Origin: Dromiciops gliroides
Taxonomy: Eukaryota; Chordata; Mammalia; Microbiotheria; Microbiotheriidae
NCBI RefSeq assembly: GCF_019393635.1
Contig: NC_057864.1
Span: forward strand, 441,314,322-441,378,321
Length of the DNA: 64,000 bases
Reading direction: 5' to 3'
The notes under the pieces are model-generated. The model had not been told where the DNA came from. It saw nothing but the letters and a program-made list of their open reading frames with translations, and searched no databases. Below are positions 21,116 through 32,099 of the stretch, piece by piece. A program made the translations under genes and the position numbers. Each line of letters opens with the position of its first letter. The stretch's first letter is position 1.

Positions 21116-21203
21116 ATATATATATATATATATACACACACATATATATACATATATATATATGTATGTATATGTATATATGTATATATACACACACACA
21201 CAT
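21116..21203. repeat. TA/CA/TG microsatellite
   Basis: Alternating blocks of TATATA, CACACA and GTATATG. Long YIYIYI frames here are artefacts. Confidence 0.93.
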
Positions 21204-21239
21204 ACTGCATTTTCCTTTTTCTCTGTCTTTACTCAGTCT

Positions 21240-21715
21240 GTCTCATGTTCCAGGAATGATCTTAACTTCTTGTTCCTATTAAGGCTTAGCTCAAGTGCCC
21301 TCTCCTTCAGAAGCCTTTCTATATTCCTCCTGTAGTTAGTTGCTCCTTTTCCCAATAACTGGCTATTTGCACAACATTTATTTTCCACCTTCCTGCCCTT
21401 GGCACAGACTATGCCCTAGGGCTGGAATGAATGCCCTTCTCACCTCTGCCATTGTGAATCCCTAGCTCCCCCTAATGTTCAGCTTAAAGTACCACTTTCT
21501 CAGGAGGGAGAAGCTGCTGTACCTACATCCTTCCCATCTTTATATTTACTTCTTGTGGTTGGTATAATTTACTTTAATAGTTCCCTCTCATAGACTGGAA
21601 GCTCCTTGAGTTCATGGATAGTTTTGCTGTAATATTTGTTTTCTTTATCTTAGTACTAGGACAACATAAGTACTTAACATACTCTAGCCTTAATTCCTCA
21701 TTGATTGATTGATAT
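21240..21715 (+). repeat. L2 LINE 3' end
   Basis: L2 order: 'aggcttagctcaagtgccctctcc', 'agaagcctttctatattcc', 'tagactggaagctccttgag', 'agtacttaacat...', 'ttgattgattga' end. Confidence 0.8.
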
Positions 21716-21975
21716 ACGCTGCAGAAGAACAATGAACTCCACCCAGAAATTGAATGTAGGAGAAAGTAGACTAGATTGCCTTTGGGAATCACAGTTCTTT
21801 TAATGATCCCAAGCTTCTTTTTTGAAACAGAGGTCTATCTGTCATCCTGGTGATATTGGCTGACAGACATCATGTCCAAAGAATTGTAGTTGTGGGTGAC
21901 CCAAAGGGGAGTGGAGAAATACATTGTGTGTATGAGGCTGCAGCACATTTCGAAAAGGAATTATGTAGGAATAGA
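21716..21975 (+). mobile_element. RTE-related LINE fragment
   Basis: Shares blocks with 500-800: 'ttgcctttgggaatcacagttcttttaatgatcccaagctt' and 'gacccaaaggggagtggagaaatacat...gaggctgcagcac'. It is the third copy of this LINE tail in the window. Confidence 0.6.
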
Positions 21976-22049
21976 GGTTTAAAGTATATCATCTCAGAAC
22001 TGGAAAAACTTGATTTGTTACCATAATTTCACAAAATCTAGAATTTTAG

Positions 22050-22520
22050 ATTTGGAAGATCCCCTGTGGCCATCTAATGTAATCCAACTTGAAAAAATAA
22101 TATTTTTTACACTCTTAGTCAAGGGTCATTCAGCCTTGTGTAAAGAACTTTAGTGAGCAGGAAGCAATACTTTCTGAAGCAGCCTATTCCATGCTCTAAA
22201 TGGGAAATTATATTTACATCAAACTTAAATTTTTTTGTCTTTTACTACTGATTCCTAATTCTACTTTCTGGGACCAAGCAGAACAAATAGACAGTCTTTG
22301 AAATTATAGGAGATATTTTGTTCCACTAAATCTTTTATTCTACAGGACTAATCCTCAGGTCCTTCAGTTTATCTTCATATGATATGAACTTCGGTCCTTC
22401 TGCTATACTGGTTAATGTCAAGTGGGTGCTTTCCAGCTTATTTATGTCCCTTCCTAAATAGTGTAATGTCCTTGTTGAAGACAAAAATATAATACCAATA
22501 CTTAGACTCTTCTGCCAGAA
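22050..22520 (+). repeat. L3/CR1 LINE 3' end, old
   Basis: Decayed CR1 3' pattern: 'cctcaggtccttcagtttatc', 'gaacttcggtccttctgcta', 'ttccagcttatttatgtcccttcctaaatagtg'. Confidence 0.6.
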
Positions 22521-22903
22521 AACATGTTTCACTTAATTTAATATTAATCTATACCCAAGCCATCTCTAGTTTGGAAAGATGTCCTAACTGTCACAGTGTC
22601 TCCCAACATAACTCTGACCCAGGACAATTTCAGGTAATGTTATAGAAAGCTTGAACAAGGAAATGATACCATCAAATACAGTCTGGGCTAACATTACAGA
22701 ATTGAGCAACCAAGTCACTTTCAGTTCCTCCTGGGATGATGCCTTTCTTCCACCTATTTCTTTTTCAATATAGGTGCTTATCTGCTAATCATTTCATGTA
22801 GGCAAATTAAAAGGAGACTCCTACATGGATCGATCAATAACCAAATCAGTTTGAGGGGTGGAGAAGGGTAATGTTGTAAATAAGGCTATAGTTATTCTTT
22901 TTT

Positions 22904-23049
22904 TTTTTTTAAGTGAGGCAATTGGGGTACAGTGACTTGCCCAGGGTCACACAGCTAGTTAAGTGTTAAGTGTCTGAGGTTGGATTTGAACTCAGGTCCT
23001 CCTGACTCCAGGGCCCAGTGCTCTATCCACTGCGCCACCTAGCTGCCCC
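22904..23049 (-). repeat. Marsupial short SINE
   Basis: Full inverted element with duplication tagttattctttttt at 22889-22903 and from 23050. Confidence 0.93.
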
Positions 23050-23999
23050 TAGTTATTCTTTTTTAAAAACATTTGGCACCACTCAATCCATTTTCTATAG
23101 AAAAGCTTTTCTGTTCTTTTGTCCCAACTTAACTTTCCAAGGGGCTTTTCCCAGGCATTGAGGAAAGGCTTTTTAGAGTTAAGTGTATTCTTAACTATTT
23201 ACATACAACCTGGTATACAAGATAAATTGGAAATAACAGTGGAAGGCACTAGAATGAAGGCAGGATCAGGAAGGTTCCTTGAAAAAGTAGAATTTTAGCT
23301 GATACTTCAAGGAAGTGAGGAGGTGAAGATAAGGAAGGAGAGAATTTCAAGCAGGGGGTACAGCCAGTAAAAATGCCCAGAGTCAATCTGTTGTTTGAGG
23401 AACAACCAGGAGGTCATTGTGACCTTATTAAATAGTATATAGGGATGTGTAAGGTTTAAGAAGACTGGAATGGTGAGGAGGGGGGTGAAAGTCATGAAAG
23501 GTTTGAATGGCCAGAGGATATTTTATTTGATTGTGGAGGTGATAGCCATTGGAGATTATTGAGTGTGTATGGCAGGGAATGTGACAAAGTCAGATCTGTA
23601 CTTTAGGAAGATCACTTTGACGGCTAAGTAGAGGCCATGCAGTGGGGACAACTTGTGGCAAAGAGACAACTAGCAGGGTATTGTAATACTCTGAGTATGA
23701 GGGTAAGGAATGCTTGCACCAGAGTGGCAAAGACAGAGGCAAAGGAGAAAAGGAGGCATGTGAGATAGTTTATGTAGGTAAACTGGACCAGAGTTGGCAA
23801 TCGATTGGATGTAGACAGAAAGAGAATGAGAAGTCGAGGATGACACCTAGGTTGCAAGCCTGGGTGACTGGAAAGATGGTACTATCCTTGATAGTATTAG
23901 GAAAGTTAAGAATTGGGGAGGGTTTGGAATAAAGATGAGTACAATTTTGGACATGTTGAATTTTACTTATATGTGTACATATATACATACATATATATA

Positions 24000-24384
24000 T
24001 GGCATTCAGTTTTGTATGGAGCAAACTGCCTCAGTTTACCAAATAACTCGAGGAGACCACCAAGTCAAGCAGAGACAGATTTATTACATCCTCATGAGGA
24101 CGGGCAAAACCCAATTACACATTGAAGTCTTGCAAAGATATGCCCAATCCTCTAGGTTTTTATAGTAATCTTGAAAAGGACTGTCCCCACGTACACCTAG
24201 GGTGGATGAGCTCACAATCTAACATCCAATCCTGTCTCATCCAAGGTGCGTGTTCAGCTCGTGATCAATGTATGGAGACATGCATACGTGTTCCAGGAGC
24301 AAGGGGGAAAAGGGGAGGGGGAACAAGGTCAAACCAAAGGAAAAGGAAACAGGGGAGTGAGAGTCAGATGTTTCAAATCTCACA
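24000..24384 (-). mobile_element. ERV LTR inserted into the L2
   Basis: On the minus strand this 385-bp block has LTR architecture: TGTGAGATTT at its start (24384), a TATAAAAA box (about 24158-24166), an AATAAA signal about 90 bp downstream (near 24080), a U5-like end and ...ATGCCA (24000). The family is not recognised. The element interrupts the L2 frame exactly between its YADD-like and NLGVIL-like motifs. Confidence 0.75.
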
Positions 24385-24620
24385 GTTCCCACTGATTCCC
24401 CTCTCCAGGCCCCTGTCTCTAAAGATAAGGTGACAGGGTTAAAATTTATCGTCGGCTATGTTGGGAAAGTCAAAGAAATAATGGGCAATTAAACTTAAAG
24501 GAGACAGTGAGAATTTGACAAGCAATAAACTTCTAAACTAACTATATTGGGTCAGGGCTGGGTACCTTCCAGACCCCATCCTCAGAGTTTAATCTGACTC
24601 AAATCCATAATCATATCATA
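24385..24620 (-). mobile_element. Probable ERV internal remnant next to the LTR
   Basis: On the minus strand a purine-rich tract (AGAGGGGAATCAGTGGGAAC) immediately precedes the LTR, as a polypurine tract does before a 3' LTR. The rest, to where L2 resumes near 24620, is not L2 and has no open frame. The assignment rests on position. Confidence 0.5.
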
Positions 24621-26744
24621 CAGTTTTGAGGTGGTTCAATAGGTATTTGGAATGTGAGAATGGAGGTCAGCAGAGAGTAAGTAGATTTGAGAATCATCGG
24701 TATATAAATGATATTGAATTCATGTAAGCTGATGAGGTCACAAATGAAATCATATAGAATGAGAAGAAAAAGAAGAACCAAGATAGAGCCCTGTTAGGGA
24801 GTATGACCTAGATGAAGATTCAGCAAAGTATACTGAAGAATGCTCTGTAGGTAGGAGGTGAACCAGGAGAGAGTAGTATCATGAAAACCTAGAGAAAAGA
24901 GAATGAAAGAAAAAAAGGGTGATCAACAGTATCAAAGGCTGTAGAGAGGTCAGGAAGGCTTGAGGATTGAGAAAAGGCCATTGGATTTAGCAATTAAGAA
25001 ATCATTGGTAACTTTGGAGAGAGCAGTTTTGGTTGAACTCTGAGCTTGTAGAAAGTTAAGAAGAAGGTGAAGGAAGGAAGTGGAAACACCAATTGTGAGA
25101 GTTGCTGTTCTAAGGAGTTTAGCCACAAAAGGGAAGAGAGATGGGATGATAGCCAGTGGGGCTGGATGAATGGATTTATGGGGCAATGAGGAAGACTGGA
25201 TGCTTTGTAGGCAGTAGGGAAGCAACCAGTAGACAAGGAGAGAATGAAATCGCATTGAGAGAACAGTGGATGGAGGGAACAGTCTTCTGAAAATGATAGA
25301 TCGGAATAGGGTCCCTTGTATATGTAGAGGGTTTTTTCCTTGGCTAGGACAAGGGCCACCTCTTCATGTGAGATGGATGGAAGTAGAGAGAGTTGCATAA
25401 GACATGGATATGTGAATTAAGGAGGAGGGGAGAAGCAGAGGCTTTTGGCAGTTACTCTCATTTTTTTTCTGTAAAATATGAGGTAAGATTCTCAATTAAG
25501 AGGGTAAGGAAGATACAAGGGGTTGAAGTGGGTGAAAGGGTTTGGAAAAGTTGCTGTGGTGAGTGGGATAAAGTTGATTAGGGATGTGTGGAAGGATTGC
25601 CTTGCTGCAGTGAGGCCCCATTTGAAGTCATGTAACGAATTTGTAGTGGCTCTAATCAACATGGTTTTATGTTTTCTCTAGCTTTGTTCACAGCATATGA
25701 GTAGAAGTGAAGGCAGCACATGATGGGAGTAATTCAGGCTGAGCTATGGTGTGGGGCAAGATCTAGATAGATAAGGGAACAGGGGTTTCAGAAAAGAGAC
25801 AGTGTAGAGTTGAACTGGTTCACTGAGCGGTCAGAAGGCAGAAAGGAGGAGACTGTAAGCCATGTAGGGGGGTGATAGCCTAAAATGAAGGGACTGAGAC
25901 ATTGAAGGTTATGGTGAGGATAAAGAACACAGGGTTTGAAAGACTTTAGAGCCTAAGGAAGAGGTGAAATGACAACAAATTATGATCAGATAAGGTCATT
26001 TCATTATTCATAAACATGGAAGTGAAAGCATTTGTGGGTGATGACAGGTGTGACCATCTCTGTATTAAGTGAGGGTGGAGGAAGGAGGTGATGGGAAATG
26101 AGCAAATTGAGGAATTAGGAGATGAGTGCTTAAGGGTATCATTATGTATATTGGAGTCCCCTAGTTGAGGTCAGGAGTTGGGGTGGAGAGGACTCAGGGC
26201 CAGGGCATTGAATTAATTGAAAAAGAAGAGGAGTGTCCAGGAGGTTGGTAGATAACACTACCGAATTTTGATTGGTTGTCAGATAGAGATTGAGTGAATC
26301 TCAAATGTGAGGTTTTTGAGTGATGAAAGTAGAGGGAGAACTTGGAGGTGGCAGTTGGGACAGGGAAATGAATGAAATTTTCTACCAGGTCTAGAAACGG
26401 TGGGCCAGAGAGGAGGCTGTGTTAACTGGAGGAGCCAATTCTCAGTGAGAACCAGAAGATGAAAGAAGTTGGAAAGGAAAAGGCTTAAGACAAAAATAAG
26501 TTGTGTATCTACATATTCAAGAAGAGTGGAAAGGGTGGGGTAGCTTTAGAGTGAACTGGGGTTTGCTTGAGGGGGATGTGAATAAAGGCAGTAAGAGAAT
26601 GGAAACTGATGTCTGTGGAATGACACCAGAGTTTTAGGATCATTGGGATGGGGAGGGTATAAACAGATGGGAATTTTATTAATCAATGGGGAAGGAGATC
26701 AGAAGATTATTAACATCACCAGGGGTTTGGCCTCAGGTTAGTGA

Positions 26745-27060
26745 CTTCTTAGGGTATTAGGCAGCTCAGGTGAGTCGACTCGAGTGGGGAGCTGATAAAA
26801 AGTATTACTCTCCAATCCCTGCAGGCAGTCCCAGGGGCATACTGGAAGGAAGGAGAAGGAATGGCATCTCTTGTTCCCCTGTAAGCAGAAGAGTCTCCTG
26901 CAAGCAGGAAGAGGCCTGCCCAGGGGACCTGCACAGGATGGAATGGAGTCTCTCTGATTTCCTTGACAGGATTGTAAAGATCAGCACCTAACCAAAACAT
27001 TGCCTTGCACAGAGGGTACATCTGCGCTTAATAAATGTTAAATGAATCAAATGATATCAT
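26745..27060 (+). other. Intronic DNA with a possible L2 tail
   Basis: Mostly unassigned. The end near 26985-27045 ('ccttgcacagagggtacat...cttaataaatgttaaatgaat') resembles an L2 3' terminus on the plus strand. Confidence 0.4.
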
Positions 27061-27246
27061 AAATCATAGAGTAGAGACCTTAGATCAATTCTAGGCATAA
27101 GAACTCAGATATATGTTTCCTTAAAGTTTCAAGTTTTCCTCACAAGATGGCTATGAAATAGGTAGTACATGGTATTATTATCCTCATTTACAGATGAGGA
27201 ATGGGGAAGCTTTGAGAGGCTGTGATTAAAAAATAGTTAGATATTA

Positions 27247-27400
27247 GGGGGCAGCTAGATGGCGCAGTGGATGGAGCACCAGCCCTGGAGTCAGGAGTAC
27301 CTGAGTTCCAATCTGGCCTCAGACACTTAACACTTACTAGCTGTGTGACCCTGAGCAAGTCACTTAACCCCAATTGCCTCACTAAAAAAACAAAAAACAA
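27247..27400 (+). repeat. Marsupial short SINE
   Basis: Full element ending in a CAAAAAACAAAAA tail. The flanks 'tagttagatatt' and 'tatttagatatt' are the target duplication. Confidence 0.92.
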
Positions 27401-27487
27401 AAATATTTAGATATTTTGGAGGGCTGTTAGGAATTATATTCAGTAACACTATATTCCTGCATTTTGTTCTTTGAGCAGATGTATAAA

Positions 27488-27990
27488 TCTTTTTAAAAAT
27501 ATAATTGTATTATTATTTTTAGTTAACAGTTATTTCTAATTCCCTGTCTACCTTGCCAACCCCCCCCCCCAGAAAAACAAAAAAGAAAACTAAACTGTGA
27601 TAATAAACATGCAAAGTTAAACAAAGGAAATTCTCTCATTGGCCATGTCCAAATGTGTGTCTCATTCTGCATTTTGAATTCATCACCTGTCAGGAAATGA
27701 ATAGCATGCTTGGTCTTTGGTTCTCTGGAATTTTGGCTTGTTATTACATTGATCAGAGTTCTAAAGTCTTTCGATTGTTTTTCTTAATAACGTTGTATAA
27801 ATTATTCTGTTTATGCTCATTTCATGCTTTATTCTTTCATAGAGGTCTTCCCAGTTTCCTCTGAAACTGTTAAGTTTGTCATTTCTTTCTGTGTAATAAT
27901 GTCCCATTATATTTGAATACTGTGATTTGTTCAGCCATTCCCTATTTCATGGACATTTCTGCTTAGTTTCTACTTTTTGCTACATGATAA
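27488..27990 (-). mobile_element. L1 3' UTR fragment
   Basis: Inverted L1 tail: 'tagttaacagttatttctaattccc', a C run, 'aaacatgcaaagttaaac', 'ttggccatgtccaaatgtgtgtctc', 'gttcagccattccctatttcatgg'. Confidence 0.75.
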
Positions 27991-27999
27991 TAGCAAATA

Positions 28000-28232
28000 A
28001 TGGTTACTATGTACCAGGCAATATACTAGGTATCTTATAGTTGTTATCTTCACAAAAACCCTGTGAGGTAGGTGCTATTATTATCCCCATTTTACAAATG
28101 AGGAAACTGAGGCAAATAGAAGTTGTGATTTCCCTAGGATCAAACAGCTAATAGGTTTCTGAGGCAGGATTTGAACTCAGGTTGTCTAGAATTCAGGTTT
28201 GGTGCTCTATCCACTGGGCCACCTTGCTGCCT
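28000..28232 (-). repeat. MIR-type SINE
   Basis: Inverted MIR order: 'ctatgtaccaggcaatatac', 'cacaaaaaccctgtgaggtagg', 'ccccattttacaaatgaggaaactgagg', then a head 'tgctctatccactgggccacct' shared with the marsupial SINEs. Confidence 0.8.
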
Positions 28233-28515
28233 AAATGAAAAGAACTGCCCTACATATTTTGTAAGCACTGAGATAACAAAAAGAGGCAAAAGATACAGAA
28301 GAGTCAATACCTGCCTTACAGACTTAGAATCCCAATGAGGGAAAATAACATGCAAGCCTACATATATGTATAGTGTATATGTATAGTATACATACACACA
28401 GAGAAAGCTATATTTGGGATAATTAGGAAATAACTAACAGAGGGAGAAGGCAGTAGATTAAAAAGAGTTAGGAAAAACTAAAAGATGGGATTTTAGTTGG
28501 AACTTAAAGGAAGTC
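28233..28515 (-). repeat. L2 LINE 3' end
   Basis: Inverted L2 blocks: 'gtaagcactgagataac', 'ctgccttacagacttagaatcccaatgaggg', 'aggaaataactaacagagggag', 'gggattttagttggaactta'. Confidence 0.75.
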
Positions 28516-28985
28516 AGGAAGTTTTCAGGTGGAGTTTGAGTTGCACAGTGTTCCCTGGTTCTGCCAAGTCTTTCCAGGACTTTCTGAAATCATCTTGCTT
28601 GTCATTTGTTGTAGCACAATAATATTTCATCACCATCAGCGTTGTTTGGTCATTCCCCAACTGATGGGCATATTCCTTTGATTTCCAGTTCTTATTCACT
28701 GCAAGAAATTTGCTGCCTATAAATATTTTTGTATCAAATAGGTCTTTTTTTGGGAGGGGGGTGAGGCTGTTGGGGTTAAGTGACTTGCCCAGGGTCACAC
28801 AGCTAGTAAGTGTCAAGTATCTGAGGCTGGATCTGAACCCAGGTCCTCCTGAATCCAGGGCCAGTGTTCTATCCACTGCACCACCTAGCTGCCCCCCAAA
28901 TAGGTATTTTTCTATTACGGTCTTTTCACTTGATATTGCCATTCAAAATGATTATTTCTGAATCAGAAATAAAAAATACAATTGG
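28516..28985 (-). mobile_element. L1 3' fragment with SINE inside
   Basis: Inverted L1: 'gaaatcatcttgcttgtcatttg', 'cacaataatatttcatcacc', 'attccccaactgatgggcatattccttt'. Resumes after the SINE at 28896. Confidence 0.8.
28745..28895 (-). repeat. Marsupial short SINE in L1
   Basis: Full inverted element flanked by 'caaataggtctttttt' and 'caaataggtattttt'. Confidence 0.92.
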
Positions 28986-29539
28986 AAAGAACTAACTGCA
29001 CACATCTTGTTAGTTTTTATCCACTTTCTTTCAGTTTCGCTAAATTTGTTCATGGTGTATAAAAGGAAGGGTTTGTCTAAAAATTTCATCTATGAAGTAT
29101 TTGGGGGAAGGGTTTCTTACCCATCTATTCTTTCTCATCCCTGACATCCTCCATAGTATATGAACTAATAATGTGCTGATCCATCAACAGTTTTCTGGTA
29201 TACACTTTAAAAAGTTGTTACTAATGATGTATTAATTTGTGGGTTTTCATCATTATCTTTGGATAATATGTCTATAGCCATGCTACCAGGACCATAGCTT
29301 TCTCCAAGCCTTCCTTAATGTATTTCCTGACACTAATTTTACTTCCCAAAATTGTCCTCCATTCCAGCAAACTGTCATTCAGTATTACTCCTTCCTTTGG
29401 TTGGATAAACTCTTTGAGAGGCTGTTTAAAATAATTGTCTTTATTTCCTCTCCTCCACTTTCTTCTTTACTCTCTTCAGTTTGACTTCCAACTTATTATT
29501 CAACTAAAACTGGTTCTCTCTAAGTTACTAATGATCTCT

Positions 29540-30200
29540 CTCTTTTTTAAAAATCAATTTTAATTGTTTTCAGTTCCAAATTCTCTCTTCTTCCCCTCCT
29601 CATCCCACTGAGAAAGCAAAAACTCCTGAAACCTGAATCCATCACAAATGAAGTATACTATGGTCAGGCAAAACAAATTCACACATTAGGCCCCATCTCT
29701 GGCCCCCCCCTCCCCAAATAAGGAAAAGAAAGAAGAAAAGAAAACATACTTCTTTTTTGTACTCTTAAATCCATCAGCTGTCTATATGGAGGTAGGGAGT
29801 GTATTTTTTAATGAGTTCTTTGAAACTGGTTGTACATTAAGTTTATCAGAGTTCTTAGGTCTTTTCAAAGTTCACTATCTTTACAACATTGTCATTATTT
29901 ATAAATTATTCTCCTGGTTCTGCTCACTTCACTTTACATGAGTTCATAAAGTTATGTTCCTAGGTTTTTCTGAAATTATCCCCTTCATTGTTTCTTACAG
30001 CACAATAGTTAATTTCCTCTCATTCATATGCCATAACTTGTATAGCAATTCCCCAATTGATGAACATCCTCTCGTTTTCTAATTTTTTTTGCCCATAAAT
30101 ACACAAATATGAAATGCTTTATGAATTTACGTGTCATCTTTACATAGGGGCCATGCCAATTGTCTATTGTTCCAATTTTAGAATATATGTTGCACCCAGC
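29540..30200 (-). mobile_element. U6-L1 chimeric retrocopy inserted in L2
   Basis: On the minus strand a U6-like sequence (30200-30106) runs directly into a 5'-truncated L1 3' end (30105-29541) in the same orientation and ends in an A-rich tail (the T run at 29543). Both sides are bounded by L2 sequence and a diverged short duplication, atgatctct (29531-29539) and atgacttct (30201-30209). This fits one insertion by template switching. Confidence 0.8.
30106..30200 (-). pseudogene. U6 snRNA pseudogene (5' part of the U6-L1 chimera)
   Basis: U6 is the spliceosomal small RNA. On the minus strand this reads as U6 from about nucleotide 7: a diverged start, then 'acatatattctaaaattgg', 'aacaatagacaattggcatgg', 'cccctatgtaaagatgacac', 'gtaaattcataaagcatttc'. 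The body has changes in the ACAGAGA region (reads atagacaa), the stem-loop GCGCAAGG is altered to atgtaaag, and no Pol III promoter is recognised upstream. It is a retrocopy, not a functional gene. Confidence 0.85.
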
Positions 30201-30235
30201 ATGACTTCTTAATTGCAAAATTCAGTGGCCTTTTC

Positions 30236-30599
30236 AAAAAAGAAAAGTGATAGTATTTTATTTTTTTCCAATTACATGTAGAGATAGTTTCCAACATTTA
30301 TTTATTTATTCATCCATCTATCTATTTATTTATTTATTTTTTGGTGAGGCAGTTGGGGTTAAGTGACTTGCCCCAGGGTCACACAGCTAGTACTATGTCA
30401 AGTGTCTGAGGCTGGATTTGAACTCAGGTTCTCCTGAATCCGAGGGCCAGTGTTGTATCCACTACAACCACCTAGCTGCCCCTCAACATTTATTTTTTGT
30501 AAGATTTTGAGTTCCAAATTTTTCTTCCTCCCTCCTTCCCTTTCCTCCTCCCTCTGCAAGATATAGCAAGCAAACTGATATAGGTATACATATAATGGT
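30236..30599 (-). mobile_element. Second L1 3' end inserted in the same L2
   Basis: Inverted L1 tail ('ttccaattacatgtagagatag' ... 'gcaagcaaactgatataggt') flanked by ttcagtggccttttc (30221-30235) and ctcagtggctcttct (30600-30614), a diverged 15-bp duplication. It contains a SINE. Confidence 0.8.
30343..30482 (-). repeat. Marsupial short SINE in the second L1
   Basis: Inverted element with small insertions. It is preceded by a TTTA-repeat tail (30300-30342) and flanked by 'caacatttattta' and 'tcaacatttatttt'. Confidence 0.9.
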
Positions 30600-31539
30600 C
30601 TCAGTGGCTCTTCTCAGTCCTTGTCTTTCTTGAACTCTCTGCAGCCCTTGGTACTGCTGGTCACCGTCTCTTTTTCTTTGATACTCATTTCTTTCTAAGG
30701 TTTTTAATGACCCTTCTTTCTTGGTTTGACTACCTATCTGACTACTCCTACAGTTTCCTTTGCTAGCTCTTCATCCAGGTTATTCTTGCCAACCTTGGCT
30801 GTCCCACAGGGCTCTGTCCTGGGCTGCCTTCTCTTCTATATTATTTCACTAAGTGATCTCATCTTCTTCCATGGATTCACTTATTTTTATGCTGATGCTT
30901 CTCTGTTCTACTTACCCAGCCCTAACCTCTCTGCTGACCTCTAGTCTCACATCTCAAGTGCCTCTCTAAAAAAATCTATTAGATTCAAGACACTCCAGTG
31001 ACTCCCTTGTTTGGTTTTCAAACCCTCTCCATAACCTAGCCCCTTCCTCCCCCTACTTCACAGTATTCTGTGGTCCAGTGACACTGGCCTCTTTACTGTT
31101 TCTCAAACAAGACACTCCATTTCCTGATTCTGGGCATTTCACCAGCTGTTCTTCTCATCTGGACCTCCCGGCTTCCCTGTCTTCTCTAGTCCTACCTGAA
31201 ATACACTTTCTACAGGAAGCTTTCCTCTTTTAATTCTTATACCTTCCCTGTGTTGATACCTCCAATTTATCATGTATGTAGCTTGTTTGTAGTTGTTTTT
31301 GTGTTGTCTCCCACATCAGATTGTGAGTTCTTTGAGAATTGTCTTTTACCTTTCGTTTTGTCCCTGATGGCTTAGCACAGTAATGTAGAACACTTAACAA
31401 ATGTTTATTGACTGACTGATTGTCCTCCAATAATACAGTAATTTTGTTGTTCTTACAGAATACACAGAATTTGAGAGTTTTTTTGTGAATCCATAACTGA
31501 AAAGGAATCTGCACTATAATGCCTGACAGCCTCTTAGTT

Positions 31540-32060
31540 TATCACTGCTTGAAGATCTCCCAGTAGGGGGGAACTTTGACATCTTTGCAGGTATCCCACT
31601 CTAAGTTTTAGGAGTTTTTCCTGATAACAGGCCTATAGGTGTCTCTCCTGCCTTTCCACCCATTGCTCCTGATTCTTAGACCAACAAACAATGCAATCCC
31701 CTCCACATCACATCCTTTCCGACACTTGAAGAGGCTATCAAAGGTAATGTCTCCCGAGTCTCCTCTCCAAGCTAAACATCCCTTGCATTTGATGCCTCAG
31801 GCTAACATGGATTCAAGGGCACATTCTCCATCCTGGTTAACACTTCCTCAGGTTCTCATCTCCCTGTTAAAAACATGGTCGGCCCAGAACCAAACTCAGG
31901 GTTTCTGATGCAGTTGATGAGGGCAGGACAGAATGGAATCAGCATCTCTTTATGCCTGGAAGTCAGGCACCTTTCTTACATAGCCCAAGATGACATTTGG
32001 GGCTCCCACAGCACAATGCTGACTTTTGGACTTTGCTCAAACTCCCCAGTTTTCTTCTGA
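31540..32060 (+). repeat. L3/CR1 LINE 3' end, old
   Basis: CR1-type order: 'gagtctcctctccaagctaaacatccc', 'ctccatcctggttaacacttcctcagg', 'ggcccagaaccaaactcagg', 'catagcccaagatgacatttggggctcccacagcac'. Confidence 0.75.
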
Positions 32061-32099
32061 CAAGAAAAAGAAAGCTCTCAAACTATGCTTCCTGTACTC

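Larger units (their letters stand above)
23160..26740 (-). mobile_element. L2-clade LINE, nearly full ORF2, split by an LTR
   Basis: Read on the minus strand from 26740 to 23160 it gives, in shifting frames, an endonuclease trace (GDSNIHND near 26150, for GDFNIH), STKTALSKVTNDFLIAKSNG (about 25000), a decayed 'VPQGSVLG' block, YTDDSQIYLLSADL (about 24700, for YADDTQIY), then past the LTR NLGVILDFSFSF (about 23850) and LVQAFLTLILRVLQYPASC (about 23700, for LIHAFVTSRLDYCNALL). The 3' UTR runs to about 23160. Frameshifts and stops are spread throughout, so it is inactive. The LTR at 24000 inserted later. Confidence 0.85.
29410..31425 (+). mobile_element. L2-clade LINE, RT to 3' end, split by two L1 insertions
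   Basis: Plus-strand L2 sequence in three pieces. 29410-29540 reads STKTG...VTNDL; 30210-30235 carries the next few codons; 30615-31425 holds VPQGSVLGCLLF (about 30800), FYADASLFYLPSPNLSADL (about 30890, YADD changed to YADA), and the 3' UTR to '...acaaatgtttattgactgactgatt'. The two gaps are exact insertions with target duplications. The longest open piece (30726-30944) is a remnant, not a gene. Confidence 0.85.

Noticed and set aside
16493..29000. Many frames containing 'GLSDLPRVTQLVSVKCLR' or 'GAVDKALALDSGGPEFKS'
   Set aside because: They are the two strands of the same SINE translated; their repetition reflects copy number, not a protein family.
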